The position numbers were made by a program, and so were the translations under genes. A stretch of 64,000 nucleotides of DNA, from the NCBI RefSeq assembly GCF_049651205.1, contig NZ_JBASBR010000013.1, positions 62,001-126,000 on the forward strand, in the 5' to 3' direction. Positions within the stretch are counted from its first letter, which is position 1; each line of letters opens with the position of its first letter. Source of the DNA: Castellaniella sp049651205 (GTDB taxonomy: Bacteria > Pseudomonadota > Gammaproteobacteria > Burkholderiales > Burkholderiaceae_B). Under the pieces are notes generated by a model. It searched no databases, was not told the DNA's origin, and saw nothing but the letters and a program-made list of their open reading frames with translations. Shown piece after piece: positions 24,557 to 34,310 of this stretch.

Positions 24557-26716
24557 TGGGCGCTTCAGTAAGTTCTTGAGGCGATCCAGTGCGCGGTCCG
24601 GATCCAGGCCCGTCTCTGCAGGCAATCCTGCCATCTGGGCCTCCAGGCCCATCTCGGCGATAAACCGGGAGGGTTCACACACGGTATCCTCACGGCCGCG
24701 ACGTCGTTTGCGGCACCAACTGAGCTGCAGGGTGCGTTGCGCACGCGTAATGCCCACATACATCAGGCGCCGCTCTTCCTGGATGCGGCGTAACCGGGCA
24801 GCCATGGCCGCTTCGCTGACATCGCCTTCGTCGTCACCCCCTCGGTGGGGCAGCAGGCCTTCTTCCACCCCGATCAAATAGACATGGGGAAACTCCAGCC
24901 CCTTGGACGCATGCAGGGTGGAGAGTTTGACAGCGTCGGGCTCTTCGTTGTCTGAACGCTCCAGCATGGTTACCAGCGCCACGTGCTGCACGAGCTCGAG
25001 CAGCGTAAGTTCATCCTCATCGGCCTTGCGCTTGAGCCAGGACAGGAGTTCGAGGACGTTGGTCCAGCGGGCCAGCGCCTGACGCTCATCCAGGATGTCA
25101 TACAGATGGCGTTCGTAGCCCATGGCGGCCAGCAGGTCTTCCAGCACCCGGCCGGCATTGTCGGTGATCAAGCCATCTACGCCGGCAGCTGCTGCCTGGC
25201 CGTCTGGTTCGCGGATCAAGCCCTCTGCCAGCGAACCCCCTGCGGGAGCTGGATCGGGCTCAAACGCCAGATCTGCTTGCGTGGATGCCCCCGGCATCAC
25301 CGGCACCGCCCCACCCCGGCGCGCCGCACGCGCCTGAAAATACTGGATCAGACGGACAAAGGATTGCACGGCCTCGCGTTGCCGCGCAGTGGGCAGAAGC
25401 GCCTCAGTTACCTCGGCAGCGACTGCAAACAGGGAAACACCCCGCCGCGCCGCCTCGGCCCCCAAGGCCTGAAGGGTGTTTTGGCCAATACCGCGCTTGG
25501 GCGTGGTGGCAGCCCGAATGAACGCGGGATCTTCGTCATCATTGGCAATCAACCGCAACCACGCCAGCACGTCACGGATTTCAGCCTTATCGAAAAAGCT
25601 TTGCCCGCCAGACACGGTATACGGGATCCGCAAAGTGCGCAGCGCCTGCTCGAATACCCGGGCCTGATGGTTGCCACGGTACAGCACGGCAAAGTCTTTC
25701 CATTGGGCCTGGCGCTCGAAGCGCGCCGCGGATAACCGCATGGCAATGGATTCTGCCTCGACAAGATCTGTGTCCATGGCGGTCACGCCGATGGCATCTC
25801 CCACGCCCAGATCCGACCACAGGGTTTTATCGAAGGTTTTTGGATTATGGCTGATGACCTGGTTGGCAGCCTGCAGGATGCGCTGCACAGAGCGATAGTT
25901 TTGCTCGAGCTTGACGACCTTGAGGCGGGGATAGTCGCGCTCGAGCTGAGCGAGGTTTTCGACGGTTGCACCGCGCCAGGCGTAAATCGCCTGATCGTCG
26001 TCTCCCACCGCTGTAAATTGGGCCCGATCACCGCACAACAGGCGCACCAACTGATACTGGCAGGTATTGGTGTCCTGGTATTCGTCTACCAGCAAATACT
26101 GCACACGCGATTGCCAGCGCTGCCTGACGGCCTCATCTGTTTGCAGCAAGTGGGCAGGCAGGCGGATCAGGTCGTCAAAATCCAGCGACTGATATGCGCG
26201 CAGGGTGGCTTCATAGCTTCTGTAGATACGCACGGCCTCGGCATCATCCGCCGTCTGGGCCTGTTTGGCGGCCGCATCGGGGCCCAGCTGTGCGTTTTTC
26301 CAGAGAGAAATGGTTTGCTGCACTGCACGCAGACGCGCGCGATCGGTACTGGCCAGGAGCTCCTGGATAATTCCCAGCGCATCCGTGGCATCCAGGATGG
26401 AGAACCCGCGTTTCAGCCCCAGCGCGGCATATTCCTCGCGCAGAAACTTCAAACCCAGCGAGTGAAATGTCCCGACTGTCAGACCTCGCAGCAGACGAGG
26501 GTTGGCGAGCGTCCGGACACGCTCGCTCATTTCGCGCGCGGCCTTGTTGGTAAAGGTAAGCGCCACAATATGGCGGCCCTGATAGCCACATTCCTGAAGC
26601 AAATAAGCCATCTTGCGGGTGATGACCCGCGTCTTGCCGCTGCCCGCGCCGGCCAGCACCAGACAGGGGCCATCCAGATAGTGCACGGCTTCTTGCTGAC
26701 GGGCATTGAGGTCCAT
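24554..26716 (-). CDS. rep: ATP-dependent DNA helicase Rep (UvrD/Rep family)
   Basis: Superfamily 1A 3'-5' helicase (720 aa) that helps replication forks pass DNA-bound proteins. Walker A AGAGSGKT is at 22–29, and motif II DEYQD and the GDDDQAIYAWRGA motif are visible. The N-terminus LNARQQEAVHYLDGPCLVLAGAGSGKTR (read in two parts) is closer to E. coli Rep than to UvrD. It starts 3 bp after priA ends, so the two restart proteins form an operon. Confidence 0.9.
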   Translation of the reverse strand: MDLNARQQEAVHYLDGPCLVLAGAGSGKTRVITRKMAYLLQECGYQGRHIVALTFTNKAAREMSERVRTLANPRLLRGLTVGTFHSLGLKFLREEYAALGLKRGFSILDATDALGIIQELLASTDRARLRAVQQTISLWKNAQLGPDAAAKQAQTADDAEAVRIYRSYEATLRAYQSLDFDDLIRLPAHLLQTDEAVRQRWQSRVQYLLVDEYQDTNTCQYQLVRLLCGDRAQFTAVGDDDQAIYAWRGATVENLAQLERDYPRLKVVKLEQNYRSVQRILQAANQVISHNPKTFDKTLWSDLGVGDAIGVTAMDTDLVEAESIAMRLSAARFERQAQWKDFAVLYRGNHQARVFEQALRTLRIPYTVSGGQSFFDKAEIRDVLAWLRLIANDDEDPAFIRAATTPKRGIGQNTLQALGAEAARRGVSLFAVAAEVTEALLPTARQREAVQSFVRLIQYFQARAARRGGAVPVMPGASTQADLAFEPDPAPAGGSLAEGLIREPDGQAAAAGVDGLITDNAGRVLEDLLAAMGYERHLYDILDERQALARWTNVLELLSWLKRKADEDELTLLELVQHVALVTMLERSDNEEPDAVKLSTLHASKGLEFPHVYLIGVEEGLLPHRGGDDEGDVSEAAMAARLRRIQEERRLMYVGITRAQRTLQLSWCRKRRRGREDTVCEPSRFIAEMGLEAQMAGLPAETGLDPDRALDRLKNLLKRP

Positions 26717-26719
26717 GGG

Positions 26720-28783
26720 TCAGATTTCCTGTGGGTCGATCTCGACGGCCCAGCGCACGGGCCAGCCCTGTGCCAGGGCATCCAGTTGCGGCAAGAGTGC
26801 CTGCAACACACCATGCAAGGCACCTCGACGCGGCGACTCGATCAGCAATTGCGCTCTTTCGATGCGGGCCACACGCACCACGCGCAGAGGCACTGCATCA
26901 TACAGTTGCACGCCAGTGCCCTCGGTGAGGGGTTGCGCCCAAGCACGGACTGCACGTAAAAACGCCAGAGCGTCCGCCAGCTGGGTGGCCTGCGCGGTAA
27001 TGAGTGCCTGACAGGAAAAGGGCGGCAGGCCGAGGTCTTCACGCTCTGCCAGCATTGCGGTGGCAAAGCCGTTGTAATCATGGCGACACAAGGCTTGATA
27101 AACGGTTTGCTCGGGGTAGTCGGTTTGCACCAGTACCTGCGCCCCACCAGCCCGGCGCCCAGCCCGGCCGGCCACCTGCATCAATTGTGCAAACAGGCGC
27201 TCGGGGGCCCGGAAATCCTGGGCAAACAGCATGGCGTCGGCGTTAAGCACGCCCACCAAACCCAGGCCGGCAAAGTCGTGGCCCTTGGCCACCATCTGGG
27301 TGCCCACCAAAATATCGGCTTGCCCGGCATGAACCTGCGCAAACAGCGCTTGCGCACTGCCCTTGCGCCGGGTTGCATCCGCGTCGATACGGATAATGCG
27401 CGCTGCAGGAAAACGCTCGGCCAGGAATTCTTCGACCCTTTGAGTGCCCCGCCCCATCGGCTGCAGGTCTTGGTCGCCGCAGTCGGGGCAGGCACGAGGC
27501 ACCGGATGAGCTTCGCCACAATGGTGGCATTGCAGCAAGGCCCGGCCGCCCGACACCCGATGCAGCACCGTGTGCGCTGTGCAGCGCGTGCACTGGCTTA
27601 CCCAGCCACACGACAAACACCGCAATACGGGCGCATAACCCCGGCGATTAAGGAATACCAGGCTTTGCTCGCCGCGCTCGAGGCGGGCCTCCAGGGCCTG
27701 CAGCAGCTGTGGCGTAAACCCCTGCTCGAGTTGTGCCCGACGCGTATCGACCAGCACAATTTCTGGCAAGGCCTGGGCCTGCACGCGGTCAGGCAGGCTG
27801 ACCAGCAGGTAATCGTGTGCCTGGGCACGCCGCCAGGTTTCCAGCGAGGGTGTGGCAGACCCCAACACCACGGGGATTTTCTGGTCGTGCCCACGCCAGA
27901 TGGCGAGGTCACGTGCCGAGTATCGCAGGCCATCTTGCTGCTTGTACGAAGCATCGTGCTCTTCGTCCACCACAATCAGGCCCAAACGGGGCATTGGTGT
28001 CATCAAGGCAAGCCGGGTACCCAGCAACAGGGTGGCTTCGCCCCTTAGCACGCGCAACCATGCACGCAGACGCTCGCCATCGGACAAGCGGCTGTGCAAT
28101 ACCGCCAGCTCCTGGGGCTGCTGGCAAAGCCGTTGTCGCACGATGTGCTCGAACTGGGGGGTGAGGTTGATCTCTGGCACCAGGATCATGACCTGGCGGC
28201 CAGCGTCGAGGACGCGCTTGGCCAAACGCAGATAGAGCTCGGTTTTGCCACTACCGGTGACACCGTGCAGCAAGGCAACCCCTTGCCCACGGTCAAGCAG
28301 CCCATCCAGGGTGTCCAGGGCCTGTTGTTGCTGCACCGTGAGAGAGGGCACCACCATCGGGGCCTCGGCGGGATCCACCGGTGCACGCGAAAGCCCAGGC
28401 CGGCGGTCTGCGCGGCTGACGGGCCCACCGGCAGAACGCGCACCGGTATAAGCCGCCGGCCTGCGCAGCGGCGGCGGCAAGGCCGGCAGCATCACTTCGC
28501 CCAAGGGGCGGTGGTAATACCGGGCAGCAAACGCAGCCAACTGCCGCCAGTCTTCCGGCAAGGGAGGCAAATCATCCAGCACGGCCTCGATGGCACGGAC
28601 ACGATCTTCTGCCACCTGGGGGTGTTCGCGTGTCTCCCAGACAATCCCCACCATTTTGCGCCGGCCAAACGTAACCAGCACCCGCGTGCCGGCTGCCACA
28701 GGCACCTCATGCCGATAATCAAACAGGCCGGGCAGAGGGACATCCAGGGCAACGGCAAGGTACACCGATGAGGCCACTGTCAT
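26720..28783 (-). CDS. priA: Primosomal protein N' (PriA helicase)
   Basis: Replication-restart helicase (687 aa) that recognises abandoned forks and loads the primosome. It has an N-terminal 3'-DNA-binding domain, Walker A GVTGSGKTE, DEEHD, and the zinc-binding cysteine cluster CLSCG…CTRC…CHHCG…CPDCG. The start at 28783 has GAGGA about 8 bases upstream. An in-frame start at 28867 would add 28 unrelated residues. It forms an operon with rep. Confidence 0.95.
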   Translation of the reverse strand: MTVASSVYLAVALDVPLPGLFDYRHEVPVAAGTRVLVTFGRRKMVGIVWETREHPQVAEDRVRAIEAVLDDLPPLPEDWRQLAAFAARYYHRPLGEVMLPALPPPLRRPAAYTGARSAGGPVSRADRRPGLSRAPVDPAEAPMVVPSLTVQQQQALDTLDGLLDRGQGVALLHGVTGSGKTELYLRLAKRVLDAGRQVMILVPEINLTPQFEHIVRQRLCQQPQELAVLHSRLSDGERLRAWLRVLRGEATLLLGTRLALMTPMPRLGLIVVDEEHDASYKQQDGLRYSARDLAIWRGHDQKIPVVLGSATPSLETWRRAQAHDYLLVSLPDRVQAQALPEIVLVDTRRAQLEQGFTPQLLQALEARLERGEQSLVFLNRRGYAPVLRCLSCGWVSQCTRCTAHTVLHRVSGGRALLQCHHCGEAHPVPRACPDCGDQDLQPMGRGTQRVEEFLAERFPAARIIRIDADATRRKGSAQALFAQVHAGQADILVGTQMVAKGHDFAGLGLVGVLNADAMLFAQDFRAPERLFAQLMQVAGRAGRRAGGAQVLVQTDYPEQTVYQALCRHDYNGFATAMLAEREDLGLPPFSCQALITAQATQLADALAFLRAVRAWAQPLTEGTGVQLYDAVPLRVVRVARIERAQLLIESPRRGALHGVLQALLPQLDALAQGWPVRWAVEIDPQEI

Positions 28784-29196
28784 GGTTTTATCCTCTTTGG
28801 CAACAGCCGCATGGGGCGCTATCGAGGCGGCCAAGGGACTCACCGACCAGACAGCATCCACGGCCAAGCCTGTGGATAACTTTGTGGAGAAAGAGAAAAT
28901 AAAGGTGCCAACACCAGTTCCAAAAGAACGTCAAGACCTGTCAAAACAACAGTACTTTTAGATAATTGTTTATTAATCAACAGGTTAAGAATTAATCCAA
29001 GATTTGTTCAAGAATCTTGGGTGTTTTCCCTGAGCATCTGAAAATTGTGCATAAGCACAAAAGTCAAGCCCTTGAACAGGGGCAGCAAAATCAAGTGCTT
29101 AGAGGCAAGGCCTGATACGTGGGTAAGCAGATCAGGGCCTTGCTATCGGAAAACTGTCCGCTGCCGCCAGGGGATCAGGTGAGGCAGCGAAGGATG
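28784..29196. other. AT-rich intergenic region between hemE and priA with two DnaA-box-like sites
   Basis: No gene is seen in these 413 bases. TGTGGATAA (28871–28879) and TGTGCATAA (29046–29054) each match the DnaA-box form TTATNCACA on the minus strand and bracket an AT-rich core. Inverted repeats are also present: CAAGATT/AATCTTG (about 28999–29020), and a near-perfect pair GCAAGGCCTGAT/ATCAGGGCCTTGC (about 29107–29145) that may end hemE transcription. The priA promoter should lie here. Confidence 0.5.
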
Positions 29197-30264
29197 TCAG
29201 GCATGATAGGCCCTGCTGGCCGAATGCACTTCGTCGACCAGCGATACCACAGCATCGGGCGACGTAAACTGGGAAATCCCGTGGCCCAGATTAAAGACAT
29301 GGCCACCTTTGCCCACCTGGCCAAAATCAGCCAACACACGACGGACTTCGGTGCGGATGGCTGCATCGCCACCAAACAGCGCCATGGGATCGAGGTTACC
29401 TTGCAGGGCTACTTGATCATTGACAGCCAGGCGCGCAGCGGACAGCCGGGCTGTCCAGTCGAGGCCCACGGCATCGCAGCCCGAGGCAGCAATATCCCGC
29501 ACCCACTGACCGCCCCCCTTGGTAAAGACAATGGCAGGAATACGCTGCCCCTCGTGTTCTCGAATCAGGCCGTCCAGCACTTGCTGGGTGTAGCGCAGCG
29601 AGAACTGCTGGAACATGCCGTCGGCCAATACCCCACCCCAGCTGTCAAAGACCATGACGGCCTGCGCACCTGCACGGATCTGTGCGTTGAGATATGCCTG
29701 CACCGACTGCGCGTTGATATCGAGAATATGGTGCAGGAGATCGGGACGTTGATACAGCAACGTCTTGATCTGGCGGTAATCGGTGCTGCCCTGACCCTCA
29801 ACCATATAGCAGGCCAGTGTCCAGGGGCTGCCGGAAAAGCCGATCAGGGGCACGCTGCCGTCGAGCTCGCGACGCACCAGCGACACCGCGTCGAAGACGT
29901 ATTGCAGGCGGCCCATGTCGGGCACCTGCAGGGCTGTAATGGCCTGCTCGTCGCGCAGCGGGCGCTCGAAGTGCGGGCCTTCTCCGGCCACAAACTGCAG
30001 GCCCAGGCCCATGGCGTCGGGCACCGTGAGAATATCGGAAAACAGGATTGCAGCATCCAGATCAAAGCGGCGCAAGGGCTGCAGGGAGACTTCGCAGGCG
30101 TATTCAGGATTTTGCGCCAAACCCAGAAACGACCCTGCCCTGGCGCGCGTTTGGTTGTACTCGGGAAGATAGCGGCCTGCCTGACGCATCATCCAGATTG
30201 GCGTGTAAGGAACAGGCTGGCGCAGCAGCGCGCGTAAAAACGTATCGTTTTTCAAAGGGGTCAC
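29197..30264 (-). CDS. hemE: Uroporphyrinogen decarboxylase
   Basis: Cytoplasmic haem-pathway enzyme (355 aa) that decarboxylates uroporphyrinogen III to coproporphyrinogen III. The N-terminus after a GTG start at 30264 reads VTPLKNDTFLRALLRQP, and IWMMRQAGRYLPEY contains the conserved substrate-binding arginines. GFSGSPWTLACYM is also typical. An upstream in-frame ATG at 30372 would add 36 residues from within the preceding gene. The start lies 1 base after the stop of the Fis-type regulator gene. Confidence 0.95.
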   Translation of the reverse strand: MTPLKNDTFLRALLRQPVPYTPIWMMRQAGRYLPEYNQTRARAGSFLGLAQNPEYACEVSLQPLRRFDLDAAILFSDILTVPDAMGLGLQFVAGEGPHFERPLRDEQAITALQVPDMGRLQYVFDAVSLVRRELDGSVPLIGFSGSPWTLACYMVEGQGSTDYRQIKTLLYQRPDLLHHILDINAQSVQAYLNAQIRAGAQAVMVFDSWGGVLADGMFQQFSLRYTQQVLDGLIREHEGQRIPAIVFTKGGGQWVRDIAASGCDAVGLDWTARLSAARLAVNDQVALQGNLDPMALFGGDAAIRTEVRRVLADFGQVGKGGHVFNLGHGISQFTSPDAVVSLVDEVHSASRAYHA

Positions 30265-30265
30265 G

Positions 30266-31111
30266 TCAGATATCCTGTGGGCGATCGCGTACACCACGCG
30301 AATAAGGTTCAACAAGCGGATGACCTTGGATTTTACCCGCCCCACTGCGTGTGATGTCTTCGAACTCGGCACGATAGGGTGTGGGGTCGATGCCGTGCTT
30401 GCGCATCAGTGCCCAAAAAGCCCGCCGGTGCTTTTGTGCCATGCGGGCGGCCAGCGTAATATTGCCGCCGTGGCGCCCAAGCGCCGCACAGATATAGGCT
30501 TTCTCAAACCGGGCAACCACCTGGCCTTTGGCTTCGCGAAAGGACTCTCGGGAAGTAGCCCGCTGCATTGCCAGCGCCACAGCATAGGCTTCGAGTTCTT
30601 CGCCGGAACGCTCGAGAATCGACTCGCAGAGATCAGCCTCGGTGGGGCTTTGACAAGCCAGTGCCATCTTGCCTGTGGCACTGCCATATAGGGGATTGGG
30701 CTCTGCCACGTGAGCAGGAGCCAGACGGCACAATACGCTTTCTAATCGCGCACGGAGCTCTTCGGGGCAAAATGGCGGGCGGATGAAATCGGACACTCCC
30801 AGGCCGATGAGATCGTGTACCGCCTGGGCTTTAAGACCAACGGCATACACCAGCAACACCGCAGGCAGACGGCCGGCCCGGGCAGCCAGGGCGGTACGCC
30901 ACATCGGCAACGAGGCCTCGTCGGCGTACAGCACCCCGGCATCGTAGCGCCCACGCATCAGGGCCGGATCATCCAGCAGGGTATCCACGGCCAGATGCTC
31001 TTTGGGCAGGGCGTGCACCTGCAGCCGCCCGTTGAGGTGAACCCCTGCCAGCGCAGAGACCCAGGGCTCTTGCCCGGAAGCAAGCAGTGCGCAATCCAAT
31101 CTTTCTCGCAT
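30266..31111 (-). CDS. Fis-type HTH regulator with receiver-like N-terminus
   Basis: A 281-aa protein starting at the ATG at 31111, with GGAGA 6 bases upstream. The first ~130 residues have the alternating hydrophobic pattern of a receiver-like domain, with LGVSDFIRPPFCPEEL near its end, but a canonical phosphoacceptor set is not clear. The C-terminus (EKAYICAALGRHGGNITLAARMAQKHRRAFWALMRKHGI, read in parts) is a Fis-family helix-turn-helix. The gene precedes hemE with only one base between stop and start, so the regulator and the haem enzyme are co-translated. Confidence 0.75.
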   Translation of the reverse strand: MRERLDCALLASGQEPWVSALAGVHLNGRLQVHALPKEHLAVDTLLDDPALMRGRYDAGVLYADEASLPMWRTALAARAGRLPAVLLVYAVGLKAQAVHDLIGLGVSDFIRPPFCPEELRARLESVLCRLAPAHVAEPNPLYGSATGKMALACQSPTEADLCESILERSGEELEAYAVALAMQRATSRESFREAKGQVVARFEKAYICAALGRHGGNITLAARMAQKHRRAFWALMRKHGIDPTPYRAEFEDITRSGAGKIQGHPLVEPYSRGVRDRPQDI

Positions 31112-31382
31112 GACAGGTCTCCTGTGTGGGCAGGTGTCGACCAGGCCAGGAATGCGGCCACTGACACCTGTGTCAAGCAGGGGAGCACCCCCGGAAAGAG
31201 CAGAATAGACAGATCTTCTGGAAGCGAATAGTCGCAAAACTACGCTAGTGATAACCCTAGGTAATAGGTAAATTGAACCCGTTTTGGTGCTTATTGCTAG
31301 GTTTATAAGGTTTTTTAGTGTTTTCTACCTAAATGACAGTGATAGCATTGCCGGCATTCTACTTATACAGCGGGAGACGCAT
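31112..31382. promoter_or_regulatory. Divergent promoter region, Fis-type regulator / AGCS symporter
   Basis: An AT-rich 271-bp region. Candidate plus-strand elements are TTGAAC (31273–31278) and TATAAG (31304–31309), but the spacing is too long for one simple promoter. A CCTAGG palindrome lies near 31257. No riboswitch motif for glycine was recognised in front of the symporter. Confidence 0.35.
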
Positions 31383-32762
31383 TTGGACACCCTGAATTCT
31401 ATTGTCAACCAAATCAATGGCTTAGTCTGGGGCCCCCCCATGCTGGTGTTGATCCTGGGCACGGGCTTCTTTCTGATGGTCTTGCTGCGGTTCATGCCGT
31501 TGCGCCGTATTGGCACCGGTTTTGCCATGATCTGGCGCGGTCGTCACCGCGGCGATGCCTCCACCGGTGAGATCAGCCCCTTCGAAGCCCTGATGACTTG
31601 CCTTGCAGCCACCGTGGGCACGGGTAACATCGCCGGCGTAGCGACAGCCATTGCCATGGGCGGCCCCGGCGCATTGTTCTGGATGTGGTGCACCGCACTG
31701 GTAGGGATGGCGACCAAATACGCCGAAGTCGTGGTGGCCGTGCACTTCCGTGAGAAAGACGAACGCGGCGAGCACTCCGGTGGCCCTATGTATGCCATCA
31801 AAAATGGCCTGGGTCGCAAGTGGCTCTGGCTGGGTGTCGCCTTCGCCATATTTGGCGGCTTCGCAGGCTTTGGCATCGGCAATATGGTGCAGGTCAACAG
31901 CATGGCGCTGGCACTTGAAGCCACCTTTGCCGTACCCACCTGGATCACCGGGGTAGTCACCATGGTGCTGATCGGTCTGGTGATTCTGGGCGGAATCAAG
32001 CGTATCGGCGCTGTGGCCGCTTCGCTGGTACCCTTTATGTGCGTGGCTTACGTGCTGGCAGGTCTGGTTGTTCTCGTGATCAACGCCGAGCGCATCCCTG
32101 AAGCGCTGGACTTGATCTTCTCGCACGCGTTTTCACCCATTGCCGCAACAGGCGGTTTCGCCGGTGCAGCCGTCATGGCAGCCATCCGCTTCGGGGTGGC
32201 CCGCGGTATCTTCTCCAACGAGGCCGGCCTGGGCTCTGCCGGGATTGCGCAGGCAGCGGGTACCACCAATAATGCAGTGGAGTCTGGCCTGATTGGCATG
32301 ATGGGTACATTCATCGACACCATCATCATCTGCAGCATCACGGGTCTGGCGATTGTCTGCTCTGGTGTCTGGTCCAGCGGAGAAAGCGGCGCCGCATTGT
32401 CAGCCAGTGCATTCGAGGTTTCCATGCCCGGCTTCGGCGGCATTATCCTCACTATCGCTCTGGTGATCTTTGCCTTCACAACGATTTTGGGCTGGAGCTA
32501 CTACGGCGAGAAATGCTGGGAGTTTCTGCTGGGTGCCAAAACCACCCTGCCGTTTCGCCTGATCTGGGTTGTCGCCATCCCCTTTGGCGCCATCACCCAG
32601 CTGGATTTCGCCTGGTTGCTAGCCGACACCCTTAACGGCCTGATGGCGCTACCCAACCTGGCATCACTCATCCTGCTTAGCCCAGTGATCGTGAAACTGA
32701 CGCGTGATTACTTCAAATCCCGCCAATCAGCCACGCAACTGCCGGATCCAGTGACACGTTGA
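31383..32762 (+). CDS. Sodium:alanine/glycine symporter (AGCS family)
   Basis: Inner-membrane Na+- or H+-coupled amino-acid importer (459 aa) with about ten or eleven transmembrane segments. Family motifs include TCLAATVGTGNIAGVATAI, GGPGALFWMW and GVARGIFSNEAGLGSAGIA. The TTG at 31383 is preferred because GGGAG lies 6 bases upstream and the following LDTLNSIVNQINGLVWGPPM fits the family start. An ATG at 31284 would add 33 atypical residues. Its 3' end overlaps the convergent pgi gene by 36 bp. Confidence 0.9.
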   Translation: MDTLNSIVNQINGLVWGPPMLVLILGTGFFLMVLLRFMPLRRIGTGFAMIWRGRHRGDASTGEISPFEALMTCLAATVGTGNIAGVATAIAMGGPGALFWMWCTALVGMATKYAEVVVAVHFREKDERGEHSGGPMYAIKNGLGRKWLWLGVAFAIFGGFAGFGIGNMVQVNSMALALEATFAVPTWITGVVTMVLIGLVILGGIKRIGAVAASLVPFMCVAYVLAGLVVLVINAERIPEALDLIFSHAFSPIAATGGFAGAAVMAAIRFGVARGIFSNEAGLGSAGIAQAAGTTNNAVESGLIGMMGTFIDTIIICSITGLAIVCSGVWSSGESGAALSASAFEVSMPGFGGIILTIALVIFAFTTILGWSYYGEKCWEFLLGAKTTLPFRLIWVVAIPFGAITQLDFAWLLADTLNGLMALPNLASLILLSPVIVKLTRDYFKSRQSATQLPDPVTR

Positions 32763-34310
32763 GGCATCATGCCCTGCGACGCTGGCTTCGTCACTTGTTG
32801 GCGCCAGGGCCTGCACGATCCCGCGCGCCAGCACCTTGCCGTACTCAACGCCCCACTGGTCAAAGGGATCAATGCCCCAGATGACGCCCTGGGTAAACAC
32901 TCGATGCTCGTACAGCGCCAGCAAGGCACCCAACGAGTACGGTGACAGGCGCGGCAAGGCAATCAGGTGATTGGGCCGCCCGCCTGGATGGACCCGATGG
33001 GGTGCCAGGCGATCGGCATCCTCTTCGCTCAGCCCCTCGGATAAGCATTCGGCCCGCGCCTGAGCCAGGCTTTTGCCGCGCATCAGTGCCTCACGCTGAG
33101 CCAGGCAATTGGCCAGCAACTGCCGGTGGTGGGCCGACCAATGATGATCGGCATGCGCACACAGAATGAAGTCGACCGGCGCGCCGTCGCTACCCTGATG
33201 CATCCACTGAAAAAATGTGTGCTGCGCGTCTGTGCCCGGCATCCCCCAAACCGCGGGCCCTGTGGGCACACCCACCGGGCGCCCGGCCAGGTCTACCGAC
33301 TTGCCCAGCGATTCCATATCCAGCTGCTGCACATAAGGCACCAGGTTGGCCAGACGCGAGTCATAGGGCGCAATGTTAAGCGAGCCCTGACCCAGCACGC
33401 TGCGATTGACCACACCGGCCAACGCCATGCGTACCGGCACGTTGAACGCGTAGGGCGCCTGCGTGAAATGGCCGTCCATTGCGGCAGCCCCCATGCGTAG
33501 GCCTGCCAGCACGTCGGCCCCCACTGCCAGGGCAGTGGTGAGGCTGACCGCTGACCAGATCGAAAAGCGGCCACCCACCCAATCCCAGAGCTTAAAAATA
33601 TGCCTGTCTGCCACCCCCCAGCTGCGCGCACGCTGCGCCTGTGCCGTGACCGCCACAATATGATTGGCAGGATCCAGGCCCGCAGCCAGCAACCACTCTC
33701 GGGCACGTGCACCGTTTTCCAGTGTTTCGGAGGTGGTAAACGACTTGGACACCAGCACAATCAGCGTATCTCGCGGATCGAGGCCCGCCAAGCCGCCCTC
33801 AATGGCATGGCCGTCGATATTGGCCACAAAGCGGACATCACGCCAGGTGCCGGCATAGCCAAAGGCGGACACAGCCAGCCGAACCCCCCAGTCCGAGCCG
33901 CCAATACCAATATGTACGATATGCCGCCAACGGCGCTCGGCATCGGCCTTGCGCACCCAGGCATCCATGCGCTCGCGCTCGGCCAATACCTCCGGTGGAG
34001 CGGCAGGCGCGCGCAGTACCGTATGCCAGGCCGCACGGTTTTCAGTCGCATTAACAATCTCTCCAGCCAACAGCCGCCGGCGCTGCTCCTCAAAGCCACG
34101 GGCGCGCAACAAGGCTTCACCCGCCGCATTCAGCTCGGGCGAATGCCGCTGCCCGCTGGCATCCAGGGTGAGGCCGGGGGCCTCAAGAAGGTCCAGACCA
34201 TCCGCTTGCGATGGGCACGTTTGCGCGGCTACGGCAAAGCGTTTCCACTCGGGCATATCGACCAGGGAACGGGTCGTCGCGGGGTCGTCACGAAGAGAAT
34301 ATTGGGACAT
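32727..34310 (-). CDS. pgi: Glucose-6-phosphate isomerase
   Basis: Interconverts glucose 6-phosphate and fructose 6-phosphate (527 aa from the ATG at 34310). GIGGSDWGVRLAVSAF, VSKSFTTSETLENG and the C-terminal DQWGVEYGKVLA signature are all present. An in-frame ATG at 34391 would add 27 residues with no family similarity. The last 36 bp overlap the end of the AGCS symporter gene on the other strand. Confidence 0.95.
   Translation of the reverse strand: MSQYSLRDDPATTRSLVDMPEWKRFAVAAQTCPSQADGLDLLEAPGLTLDASGQRHSPELNAAGEALLRARGFEEQRRRLLAGEIVNATENRAAWHTVLRAPAAPPEVLAERERMDAWVRKADAERRWRHIVHIGIGGSDWGVRLAVSAFGYAGTWRDVRFVANIDGHAIEGGLAGLDPRDTLIVLVSKSFTTSETLENGARAREWLLAAGLDPANHIVAVTAQAQRARSWGVADRHIFKLWDWVGGRFSIWSAVSLTTALAVGADVLAGLRMGAAAMDGHFTQAPYAFNVPVRMALAGVVNRSVLGQGSLNIAPYDSRLANLVPYVQQLDMESLGKSVDLAGRPVGVPTGPAVWGMPGTDAQHTFFQWMHQGSDGAPVDFILCAHADHHWSAHHRQLLANCLAQREALMRGKSLAQARAECLSEGLSEEDADRLAPHRVHPGGRPNHLIALPRLSPYSLGALLALYEHRVFTQGVIWGIDPFDQWGVEYGKVLARGIVQALAPTSDEASVAGHDASTCHWIRQLRG

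Noticed and set aside
28784..29196. Chromosomal replication origin
   Set aside because: Only two DnaA-box matches and no dnaA, gidA or parAB in the window. Insufficient for an oriC call.
31238..31382. Glycine riboswitch before the AGCS symporter
   Set aside because: The paired aptamer signature is absent and the region is AT-rich without stable stems.
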